Assembly: GCA_030583925.1 (NCBI GenBank)
Contig: CP129482.1
Coordinates: 2,046,001 to 2,110,000 of the forward strand
Length of the DNA stretch: 64,000 nt
DNA from: Anaerolineales bacterium
GTDB taxonomy: Bacteria; Chloroflexota; Anaerolineae; Anaerolineales; Villigracilaceae
Direction: 5' to 3'
Shown: positions 58,303-64,000 of the stretch, in pieces
Layout: every line of letters begins with the position of its first letter
How positions within the stretch are numbered: position 1 is the first letter of the stretch
Translations under genes and position numbers: made by a program
Notes under the pieces: generated by a model
What the model saw: the letters and a program-made list of their open reading frames with translations, nothing else
Database searches by the model: none
What the model was told of the DNA's origin: nothing

Positions 58303-59802
58303 ATGACCGACTTTGACAACGACCTCCAATCCATCCAAGAAGCGCGGATGCTTGCTACGCAAGCGCGCGACGCGCAGCGGAAGTTCCTCCACGCCACCCA
58401 AGCCGAAGTGGATCGCATCTGCGCGGCGATGGCGCAAGCCGCGGCGGACGCGTCTGTGACTCTAGGCAAAATGGCAAACGAAGAGACGGGCTACGGCGTG
58501 CCTGAGCATAAAACGCTCAAGAATTTATTGTCATCGCAATTATTGTGGGAAGCCATCAAAGACATTCCCACCGTCGGCGTAATTCGCAGCGACCCCGCCA
58601 AACGGACGTATGACATTGCCTGGCCCATGGGCGTTGTCTGCGCGTTGACTCCTTCGACTAATCCAACCTCGACGACGATGTTCAAGACGTTAATCGCTGT
58701 CAAAGCCAAAAATGCAATTGTCGTTGCTCCGCATCCATTCGCAGCGAAATGTTGCGCCGAGACGATTCACATCATGGCGGAGGCGGGGGAGCGGGCAGGG
58801 ATGCCGAAGGGACTGATCTCGTGCATGACGAAAGTGTCCCTGCCTGGCACGCAGGAATTGATGAAACACAAATATGTCGCGTTGATCCTTGCCACTGGCG
58901 GCTCGGACATGGTACGCGCCGCCCATTCCGTTGGCAAGCCCGCCTACGGAGTCGGTCCTGGCAACGTCCCCGCGTATGTTGACCGCTCAGCGGATGTAGC
59001 GCGGGCGGCGAAGTACATCGTCGCTTCAAAAGCGTTCGACCATTCGGTGATCTGCGCCACAGAGCAAGCCGTTATCGCAGATCGTCCCATTGCTACACAG
59101 CTCGAAGAGTTGATGAAAGCCGAAGGCGCGTATTTCGTTGACGAGAATATCAAACAGATTCTGGCGAAGAATTTATTCGTCGGTCATTTGCCGAACCCGA
59201 AATCGGTAGGGAAGAGTCCACAGCAACTGGCGCAACAATACGGATTCAGCGTCCCTGATTGGGCGAGGATTCTCGTTGTGCGACTCAACAGCGTCGGGCG
59301 CGACGAGCCGCTCTCTGGCGAAAAGTTGACCACCGTCCTCGGTTGGTACGAAGTGGACGGTTGGGAGGCAGGATGCGAGCGTTCGCTGGAAATGATCGCC
59401 TACGGCGGACGCGGGCATTCGCTCGTCATCCACGCGCGGGATGAAAATGTGATCATGCAATTCGGCTTGGAGAAACCTGTCTTCCGCATTGTCGCTAACA
59501 CGTTCGGCACACTCGGTACGACTGGATATACCACTGGTTTGATGCCTTCGATGACGCTCGGTTCGGGCGGAGTGGGCGGCGCGATCACGGGCGACAATAT
59601 CACCGTGCATCACATGTATAATGTGAAGCGGCTTGCCTACGAGATCCGCACTGCGCCTGATGCTGCGTTTACGCCAGGCTCGACGGATACGCAAGCCCAA
59701 CGCAGCGCGTTCACGGGCGGAGCGGGTTCGCTACCGGCGAGTTCGGTGGATTCGCAAGTGGAGGAGATTGTGAGGAAGGTGTTGTTGGAACTCAAAAAAT
59801 AA
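58303..59802 (+). CDS. CoA-acylating acetaldehyde dehydrogenase with C-terminal encapsulation helix
   Basis: A 499-residue aldehyde dehydrogenase resembling the N-terminal half of AdhE: ALTPSTNPTSTTMFKTLIAV, ILATGGSDMVRAAHSVGKPA and the catalytic cysteine in KAFDHSVICATEQAV. It should oxidise the acetaldehyde made by EutBC to acetyl-CoA with NAD+. Unlike EutE and PduP it has no N-terminal targeting helix; instead a linker (AFTGGAGSLPASS) leads to a C-terminal helix, VDSQVEEIVRKVLLELKK, which matches the encapsulation type. No alcohol dehydrogenase is in this locus. EutE is the functional counterpart, so no symbol is given. Confidence 0.92.
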   Translation: MTDFDNDLQSIQEARMLATQARDAQRKFLHATQAEVDRICAAMAQAAADASVTLGKMANEETGYGVPEHKTLKNLLSSQLLWEAIKDIPTVGVIRSDPAKRTYDIAWPMGVVCALTPSTNPTSTTMFKTLIAVKAKNAIVVAPHPFAAKCCAETIHIMAEAGERAGMPKGLISCMTKVSLPGTQELMKHKYVALILATGGSDMVRAAHSVGKPAYGVGPGNVPAYVDRSADVARAAKYIVASKAFDHSVICATEQAVIADRPIATQLEELMKAEGAYFVDENIKQILAKNLFVGHLPNPKSVGKSPQQLAQQYGFSVPDWARILVVRLNSVGRDEPLSGEKLTTVLGWYEVDGWEAGCERSLEMIAYGGRGHSLVIHARDENVIMQFGLEKPVFRIVANTFGTLGTTGYTTGLMPSMTLGSGGVGGAITGDNITVHHMYNVKRLAYEIRTAPDAAFTPGSTDTQAQRSAFTGGAGSLPASSVDSQVEEIVRKVLLELKK

Positions 59803-59803
59803 T

Positions 59804-59947
59804 ATGTCGTTGCGAGGGCGGCGTTCTCACGAAGTGGCCCGAAGCAATCTCCTGTTGTCAAGCGATGGATTGTTGCGAGGAGATTGCTTCGCCTTCGCTT
59901 CGTCTGCGGACTACGTCCTCCGCTCAGCGCGACAGGCTCGTACGACA
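59804..59947. repeat. Family A palindromic repeat, copy 7 (extended)
   Basis: TGTCGTTGCGAGGGCGGCGT, CCCGAAGCAATCTCCTGT, and right side GAGGAGATTGCTTCGCC, with an extra TTCGCTTCGTCTGCGGACTA and CGCTCAGCGCGACAGGCTCG, then TACGACA. It is the longest copy and follows the dehydrogenase stop directly. Confidence 0.85.
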
Positions 59948-60015
59948 TGAAATTAGAAGTTAGATGTGAGTGATTGAATTTCCTTCAATCGCTGACGTCC
60001 GATGTCTAAGTCGGA

Positions 60016-60042
60016 GTAATGCGAGATAAATCTCGCGTTACG
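60016..60042. repeat. Family G palindrome, copy 2
   Basis: TAATGCGAGATAAATCTCGCGTTAC, an inverted repeat 28 bases before the eutM start. See the copy at 9031-9099. Confidence 0.75.
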
Positions 60043-60070
60043 AATCAATTCACCAAAGGAGAAGTAAGCC

Positions 60071-60394
60071 ATGCCTGTAGATGTTGCAATGATCGCTTTA
60101 GGAATGGTGGAGACCAAAGGTTTGGTCGGCGCGATCGAAGCCGCCGACGCGATGGTCAAAGCCGCAAACGTGACGCTGATCGGCAGTGAATATGTCGGTG
60201 GCGGATACGTGACCGTGATGGTGCGCGGCGACGTGGGCGCGGTGAAAGCCGCGACGGACGCTGGCGCTGCCGCGGCAAAACGCGTCGGTGAACTCGCGTC
60301 GGTGCATGTGATTCCACGCCCGCACGGTGATGTCGAGATGATCCTGCCGCAGAATAGCAAGGGTTCGTTCGGCGGGCGCGGGAAAGAGAAGTAG
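60071..60394 (+). CDS. eutM: EutM/PduA-type BMC shell hexamer protein (BMC-H)
   Basis: A 107-residue single BMC domain: [80 protein letters not shown] and [11 protein letters not shown]. It builds the flat hexagonal facets of the shell and its central pore passes the small substrate. AAAGGAGAAGTAAGC is a strong ribosome binding site, as expected for the main shell protein. The last 14 residues ([13 protein letters not shown]) form a short flexible tail. Confidence 0.95.
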   Translation: MPVDVAMIALGMVETKGLVGAIEAADAMVKAANVTLIGSEYVGGGYVTVMVRGDVGAVKAATDAGAAAAKRVGELASVHVIPRPHGDVEMILPQNSKGSFGGRGKEK

Positions 60395-60470
60395 ACGCGT
60401 ATTCAAGTAAGCAAGTAGACACGGAACACATGTGTACTTGTATACGTGTGTACATGTTTACCTGTCTACC
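60394..60470. repeat. GTAGACACG...ACTTGTATACGTGTGTAC repeat, copy 1
   Basis: AGCAAGTAGACACGGAACAC and ATGTGTACTTGTATACGTGT, GTACATGTTTACCTGTCTAC. A string of ACTTGT/GTACAC half-sites forms an imperfect inverted repeat between eutM and eutQ. A second copy lies at 61027-61090 after eutQ. Confidence 0.7.
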
Positions 60471-60475
60471 TTCTC

Positions 60476-61027
60476 ATGCCGCGTCAATTATTTACTGCGG
60501 AGGATATCCGCCGCCTGGCGCGTGAGCGCGCGGGTCCGCTTGTGCTTGCGCCCGACGATATCGTCACAGCCGAGGCGCAGGATGTCGCGTTCGCTTTGGG
60601 CGTGAAGATGATTCGGGAAGCCGAATCAGCCGTCCCGTCGGAAAGAAGCGCCGCGCCCACTGCCGCGAATCTGCCGCCGTTGAAAGTCGTCAAGATGGCG
60701 AACGTCCAGATGGAGCAATTCATCGAAGGTAGGACCACGCCGGGCACGCACGTCTGGCTCAAGGATGTGGTTGTCACGCAGGACCGCTCGCCGATGGGCG
60801 CGGGTTTTATGTCGCTCGATAAAGGCGAGATGGCGTGGACGCTGACGTATGACGAGATTGATATTGTGCTGGAGGGCGAACTGGTGATCACACGCGGCAG
60901 TGAGCAGGTGCGCGGCAAAACAGGCGATGTGATTTACATCCCCAAAGGTTCGAGCATCACCTTCGGGACGCCGAACTGGACGCGCTTTGTGTATGTGGTG
61001 TTTCCGGTGAATTGGAATGAGAAATGA
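60476..61027 (+). CDS. eutQ: EutQ-like cupin protein
   Basis: About 183 residues. The N-terminal 45 residues (LFTAEDIRRLARERAGPL, DDIVTAEAQDVAFALGVKM) are a short DIR-type helical module; the C-terminal part is a cupin: MEQFIEGRTTPGTHVWLKDV, ILEGELVITR-like EGELVITRGSE, GKTGDVIYIPKGSSITFG and WTRFVYVVFPVNW. EutQ is required with BMCs in enteric bacteria and has been reported to have acetate kinase activity in Salmonella. The start at 60476 is preferred because the longer frame runs through the repeat. The N-terminal module recurs as a free protein at 62802. Confidence 0.88.
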   Translation: MPRQLFTAEDIRRLARERAGPLVLAPDDIVTAEAQDVAFALGVKMIREAESAVPSERSAAPTAANLPPLKVVKMANVQMEQFIEGRTTPGTHVWLKDVVVTQDRSPMGAGFMSLDKGEMAWTLTYDEIDIVLEGELVITRGSEQVRGKTGDVIYIPKGSSITFGTPNWTRFVYVVFPVNWNEK

Positions 61028-61090
61028 GTAAACAAGTATACAGGTACACAAGTAGACAAGTGAGCGGCTTACGTGTTTCCGTGTGTACGG
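61027..61090. repeat. ACAAGTATACAGGTACACAAG repeat, copy 2
   Basis: GTAAACAAGTATACAGGTAC, ACAAGTAGACAAGTGAGCGG and CTTACGTGTTTCCGTGTGTAC. Same half-site family as at 60394-60470, so eutQ is bracketed by two copies. Confidence 0.7.
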
Positions 61091-61097
61091 ATAATTC

Positions 61098-61943
61098 ATG
61101 AATCCTAACCTCTCGACTCTTCTGACCGAAACCGACCGGATCATGTCCGGAGGGAATGGCTGGCACGCCGACCCCGGCTTGATTCTCCCCTCCGGCGTTT
61201 ACCAAGGACGCGTCCACGTCGGCGTGGATTTGGGAACGGCGTACACGGTGCTGGTCGTTCTCGACGAAAACCATCAGCCGATTGCAGGCGAGTATCAATT
61301 CGCCGAGGTGACGCGCGATGGGCTGGTGGTGGATTTCATCGGCGCGGTGGATTTGTTGCGCGAGATGAAATCACGAGTCGAGAAGAAACTCGGATTCAAA
61401 CTGACCTCCGCCGCGACGGCGTATCCGCCGGGTGTGCCGCAAGCGGAAGTGCGCGCGACCGCCAATGTGTTGCACGGCGCGGAACTCGATTGCACCGGCG
61501 TCATTGACGAACCGAGCGCGGCGAATAACGTGTTGAAAATCCGCGACGGCGCGATCGTGGATGTGGGCGGCGGCACGACCGGCATTGCCATCTTCAAAGA
61601 TGGAAAGACGGTCTACACCGCCGACGAGCCGACAGGCGGTACGCATTTCTCGCTGGTCATCGCCGGCTCGACGGGAAAGTCGTTCGAGGAAGCGGAGGCG
61701 CTGAAGAAGGACCCGGCGGAGCAGACGCGGTTGTTCCCCGTCGTCCGCCCGGTGATGGAGAAAGTCGCGGCGATCGTTAACCGGCACATTGCAGGTCATG
61801 CAGTTGACAAGCTCTATCTGGTCGGCGGCACGTGCGCGTTTGCAGGCATGGATGAAGTGATTCAAGAAATGACGGGAATCGAAACAGCGTTGCCGAGCAA
61901 TCCGCTGTTTGTGACGCCGCTCGGGATTGCGATGAATAATTAA
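61098..61943 (+). CDS. eutJ: EutJ, Hsp70-like chaperone
   Basis: A 281-residue ASKHA protein of the EutJ family. VGVDLGTAYTVLVVLDENHQ is the phosphate-1 motif; VIDEPSAANNVLKIRDGAIV and VDVGGGTTGIAIFKDGKTVY the phosphate-2 region; YLVGGTCAFAGMDEVIQEMT the adenosine region. A role in folding or assembling encapsulated enzymes is assumed for the family. The first 35 residues are specific to this copy. A family A repeat follows the stop. Confidence 0.9.
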   Translation: MNPNLSTLLTETDRIMSGGNGWHADPGLILPSGVYQGRVHVGVDLGTAYTVLVVLDENHQPIAGEYQFAEVTRDGLVVDFIGAVDLLREMKSRVEKKLGFKLTSAATAYPPGVPQAEVRATANVLHGAELDCTGVIDEPSAANNVLKIRDGAIVDVGGGTTGIAIFKDGKTVYTADEPTGGTHFSLVIAGSTGKSFEEAEALKKDPAEQTRLFPVVRPVMEKVAAIVNRHIAGHAVDKLYLVGGTCAFAGMDEVIQEMTGIETALPSNPLFVTPLGIAMNN

Positions 61944-61950
61944 TTTCGTC

Positions 61951-62041
61951 GTCATTGCGAGACCCGCGAAGCGGGTCGAAGCAATCTCCATCACATAGTC
62001 GGAGATTGCTTCGTCGCAGCGAACGCTCCTCGCAATGACAT
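61951..62041. repeat. Family A palindromic repeat, copy 8
   Basis: GTCATTGCGAGACCCGCGAA and GTCGAAGCAATCTCCATCAC, right arm GGAGATTGCTTCGTCGCAGC, GCTCCTCGCAATGACA. It fills the eutJ-BMC-T gap. Confidence 0.92.
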
Positions 62042-62052
62042 ATTGGAGACCT

Positions 62053-62685
62053 ATGGCATCAGATCAATTTTCATTACGCGTGTACTCCTACCTCGACCGG
62101 ATGCAACCGCAATACGCGGCGTTCGTCGGGACGATCACTCAGGGCGACCTTCCCACCGAGGGCATGGCCTCTCTCTATGTTGAGGTTGCGCCGGGCAATG
62201 AGGTGTTCCGTCTCGTGGACATTGCGGTCAAATCCACCGAAGCGAAGCCGGGCGCGCAACTGGTCGAACGCGAGTTCGGCATGTTCGAGGTCCACTCGCA
62301 TTCGCAAGCGGAAGTGCTGGAAGCTGGGCGGATTGTTTTAGACCGACTCAACCTCAAGCCCGAAGAACGCATCAAACCGTTCATCGCGTCCGTGCAGATC
62401 ATTACCAACGTTGATCCGTATCAGGCGCAACTATTGAACCGCTTCCGCCGCGGCTCAATGCTCGTCCCCGGTGAGACGATGCTGGTGCTGGAATGTGCTC
62501 CCGCCGCGTACATCAACTACGCGTGCAACGAAGCCGAGAAGGGCGCGAACATCAAAATCCTGCACGTGTCGTCTGTGGGACGGTTCGGTCGCATGTGGCT
62601 TTCTGGTTCCGAAGCGGAGATCGTGTCAGCGCGCAATTCGGCAGTCAAGGCGTTGGAGGGGTTGGATGGGCGACCTGAGAAATAA
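62053..62685 (+). CDS. Second tandem-domain BMC shell protein (BMC-T), non-EutL
   Basis: About 210 residues with two BMC domains: YLDRMQPQYAAFVGTITQG, PTEGMASLYVEVAPGNEVFR, REFGMFEVHSHSQAEVLEAG in the first and RIKPFIASVQIITNVDPYQA, QLLNRFRRGSMLVPGETMLV and NEAEKGANIKILHVSSVGRF in the second. The two halves keep recognisable BMC strands. It is not EutL, EutM or EutK. It presumably forms trimers that complete the facets and adds a pore. The start at 62053 follows GGAGACC; a frame six codons longer crosses the repeat. Confidence 0.87.
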   Translation: MASDQFSLRVYSYLDRMQPQYAAFVGTITQGDLPTEGMASLYVEVAPGNEVFRLVDIAVKSTEAKPGAQLVEREFGMFEVHSHSQAEVLEAGRIVLDRLNLKPEERIKPFIASVQIITNVDPYQAQLLNRFRRGSMLVPGETMLVLECAPAAYINYACNEAEKGANIKILHVSSVGRFGRMWLSGSEAEIVSARNSAVKALEGLDGRPEK

Positions 62686-62686
62686 G

Positions 62687-62716
62687 AGTAATTGGTAAAT
62701 GGTAATTGGTAATTTT
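62687..62716. repeat. AATTGGTAATTGGTAATT-type string
   Basis: GTAATTGGTAAATGGTAATT then GGTAATTTT. The intergenic copy of the string found inside eutA and eutC. Directly followed by a family B palindrome. Confidence 0.8.
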
Positions 62717-62718
62717 TG

Positions 62719-62764
62719 GTGGTCGAGTAGCCCCGAATGTTCTTTGAGGGGCGTATCGAGACCA
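62719..62764. repeat. Family B palindrome, intergenic copy
   Basis: GTGGTCGAGTAGCCCCGAAT, GTTCTTTGAGGGGCGTATCG and AGACCAC. An inverted repeat before the last gene of the operon. Same arms as at 53619 and 56298. Confidence 0.88.
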
Positions 62765-62801
62765 CAGCGCTCGATTGAGACTGGAGATTGGAGACTGGTG
62801 T

Positions 62802-63140
62802 ATGCCCAAGATTTTCTACACCGAACGCGACATTGACGAGATGAAGGCACGCGGCGTCAAATCCATTGACGTGACCGAGAACGTGGTTATCACAGATTTG
62901 GCATTGGAGCGCGCCATGCGCTACGAGATGAAGATTAACCGCGCCGAGGGCTCGTCTGCGCCGAAGGCAACGATGAGCGGATCGGTAAATCTGGTCGCGG
63001 CGTATCCGCGGGCGGAATCCGCTGGCGACGCGGAGTTGAAGCAAAGAATCAAATCCGCTGTGCTGGCAAAATTGGACGGTCAGGTGGACGCGGCAATGCT
63101 GGACGCGGTCATCGCGAGGGTGGTTTCATCGCTCAAGTAA
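62802..63140 (+). CDS. Small protein: EutQ-N-like module with C-terminal targeting-like helix
   Basis: About 112 residues, no family recognised. Residues 1-45 (MPKIFYTERDIDEMKARGVK, then VVITDLALERAMRYEMKI) match the N-terminal module of EutQ from this same operon (LFTAEDIRRLARERAGPL, then DIVTAEAQDVAFALGVKM). The last 35 residues (LKQRIKSAVLAKLDGQVDAA then MLDAVIARVVSSLK) form amphipathic helices of the encapsulation-peptide kind. It is the last gene before the terminator. An adaptor between cargo and shell is one reading; nothing in the sequence shows a catalytic site. Confidence 0.75.
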   Translation: MPKIFYTERDIDEMKARGVKSIDVTENVVITDLALERAMRYEMKINRAEGSSAPKATMSGSVNLVAAYPRAESAGDAELKQRIKSAVLAKLDGQVDAAMLDAVIARVVSSLK

Positions 63141-63161
63141 TTTTCCCCGATTAAAAATAAT

Positions 63162-63189
63162 CAACCCGCCGAAAGGCGGGTGTTTTTTA
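63162..63189 (+). terminator. Rho-independent terminator of the BMC operon
   Basis: AACCCGCC / GGCGGGT stem followed by GTTTTTTA. It ends the operon that begins at 51.6 kb. Confidence 0.9.
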
Positions 63190-63197
63190 TCAATTGC

Positions 63198-63257
63198 GTA
63201 AGGGCACAGCGGACGATTAATCGGCAATGTCATTCCTGGACTCGCTGTGCCCCTACA
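63198..63257. repeat. Family F palindrome (GTAAGGGCACAGC...GCTGTGCCCCTAC)
   Basis: GTAAGGGCACAGCGGACGAT and TCGCTGTGCCCCTAC at its two ends, with a non-palindromic centre. Follows the operon terminator. Confidence 0.7.
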
Positions 63258-63259
63258 AT

Positions 63260-63736
63260 TTACAACGTCGGTAATTTCTTTTCCGTTGCATTCAACAGAT
63301 CGATCATCTCCTCACGGATGTGCTTGTTGAGGAAGTGATGCTCAAGCGTGGACAGCGGCAGAAAGCGCGCGCCTGCCACCACGTGGATGCAGTTCGCCGA
63401 GCCGCACAGGCAGATGAACGGCGCGTCCATTTCCCATTCGGTGGAGGGATAGAAGAAAGAGAGTTCTTCGCCCTTTTCGATGTCGCGCCGCGCGACCATT
63501 TCCATCTTCGCGGTATCTAAAATTACATTCGGGTCGCAGGAATGGTTCAACGCGGCGAGTTTACCCACGTCAGTGTGTTCGGTGCGGTCAATTTGCACGG
63601 TGAAGCGATTCGGTTTGTTCACCACTTTCTCGCGCGGGATCTCGCAAATCACCTCGCCTTTTTTGTATTGCTGTTTCGTGATCAGACTTCTAAATTTATT
63701 CTCGGTCTTGATCACAAGCGTTTCCATCGAAACCAT
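63260..63736 (-). CDS. SET domain-containing protein
   Basis: A 158-residue SET protein-lysine-methyltransferase-like domain. The catalytic signature NHSCDPNVIL is present, as is GEELSFFYPS for the tyrosine of the active site, and a post-SET cysteine cluster (ICLCGSANCIHVVAGARF). Bacterial SET proteins are scattered and methylate DNA-binding or ribosomal proteins; the target here is unknown. AAAGGATGAC before ATG 63736 fits a ribosome site, though MetLeu three codons later is possible. It is read toward the BMC operon and separated by the family F palindrome. Confidence 0.85.
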   Translation of the reverse strand: MVSMETLVIKTENKFRSLITKQQYKKGEVICEIPREKVVNKPNRFTVQIDRTEHTDVGKLAALNHSCDPNVILDTAKMEMVARRDIEKGEELSFFYPSTEWEMDAPFICLCGSANCIHVVAGARFLPLSTLEHHFLNKHIREEMIDLLNATEKKLPTL

Positions 63737-63954
63737 TTTGTCATCCTTTCATTGAATGTTCGTGCAAACATTTTTATAAGTATAACGACAATGAAAATAA
63801 TTACAAGGGCTTGGATAATAAAAATAAAAACTTTAAGAAACTCCCCGAACGGCTAGGATATAAACCCATCGAACGCCCGATGTATATTATTTTTATATGC
63901 ACTACACTATCAACGCTTGGTACAAGTAAATCAATATGATATAAGGAGTGCATC

Positions 63955-64000
63955 ATGTCTGAATTAACCAATTTCTCAAACGCGCTTACCTCCGCTGTAG
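63955..64000 (+). CDS. Start of a gene cut by the right edge
   Basis: An ATG at 63955 with AAGGAG at 63942-63947 opens MSELTNFSNALTSAV before the window ends. Too short to assign. The opening resembles that of trypsin-like (HtrA/S1C) proteases of Chloroflexota as I recall them, but this cannot be checked here. Confidence 0.4.
   Translation, partial: MSELTNFSNALTSAV

Noticed and set aside
60394..61090. Insertion of eutQ as a mobile cassette flanked by repeats
   Set aside because: The two flanking ACTTGT/GTACAC repeats suggested this, but eutQ has ordinary composition and is a normal part of eut loci; the repeats look like independent fillers.
1..64000. Insertion sequence or prophage
   Set aside because: No transposase, integrase, recombinase or phage structural gene was found; the short palindromes are non-coding and non-autonomous.

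Overview
The window looks like a chromosomal segment of a Chloroflexota bacterium, probably class Anaerolineae. That is an inference from gene style: proline/threonine-rich 'PTPTP' linkers in exported SH3-type proteins, a TIGR03663-like membrane protein fused to NHL repeats, a trigger factor with a long charged tail, paired FHA proteins beside a SEDS cell-wall gene, and a very high load of short palindromic repeats. No rRNA, CRISPR array, transposase, integrase or phage gene was seen. Two tRNA genes are present: His(GTG) and Leu(TAG). Coding density is high, and the only gap over 300 bases (about 17.17-17.58 kb) holds tRNA-His and a tandem repeat.

Layout. 0-7 kb: a MalT-like regulator cut by the window edge, DinB-like, LmbE-like and methyltransferase genes, hisS with an overlapping GNAT gene, a ferredoxin, Mn-type superoxide dismutase and a TMEM175-type channel. 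7-11 kb: two AcnX subunits, a Cys/Thr-type trans-3-hydroxy-L-proline dehydratase and a YbaK-type tRNA deacylase, together a likely hydroxyproline or proline-analogue module. 10.8-11.6 kb: an AT-rich gene fusing a TIR-like/deoxyribosyltransferase-like domain to a winged helix. 11.7-17.2 kb: SnoaL-like, msrB and the glycogen operon glgA-glgC-malQ. 17.5-22.9 kb: a cell-envelope cluster read leftward (zinc ribbon, FhaA-like, FhaB-like, mtnP, and a SEDS protein fused to a transpeptidase domain that has lost its active-site residues). 22.9-33.8 kb: twin SH3 proteins, an A-type Fe-S carrier with a Cys/His tail, H+-pyrophosphatase, two membrane proteins, mutS and gpmA. 33.8-42.1 kb: a large FAD/Fe-S oxidoreductase, a response regulator, SH3 and M23 envelope proteins, a SpoU methyltransferase, a pseudouridine synthase and an FNT transporter. 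42-51.6 kb: the TIGR03663-NHL protein, an ECF sigma/anti-sigma pair, rlmN, a HAD phosphatase, clpP and tig.

51.6-63.2 kb is an ethanolamine-utilisation bacterial microcompartment (BMC) operon read rightward from a near-consensus promoter: unknown helical protein, EutN vertex protein, EutA, an AT-rich membrane protein, EutB, EutC, EutL, AdhE-like acetaldehyde dehydrogenase, EutM, EutQ, EutJ, a second tandem-domain shell protein and a small EutQ-N-like protein. EutBC would split ethanolamine inside the shell, EutA would reactivate it, and the dehydrogenase would convert acetaldehyde to acetyl-CoA. No alcohol dehydrogenase, phosphotransacetylase, adenosyltransferase, permease or EutVW regulator is present here. 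Candidate encapsulation helices sit at the N-terminus of EutC, the C-terminus of the dehydrogenase and the C-terminus of the last small protein.

The strongest unexplained signal is the repeat load. At least eight copies of one long palindrome ('A') and copies of several other palindromic or low-complexity families lie between genes. They punctuate five junctions of the BMC operon and in one case are nested in each other. Copies also lie in frame inside coding sequences (the FAD oxidoreductase, EutA, EutC, MalQ and a SpoU methyltransferase, possibly MutS and RlmN), where they appear as short peptide inserts. This resembles the Rickettsia palindromic element phenomenon but involves several unrelated families.
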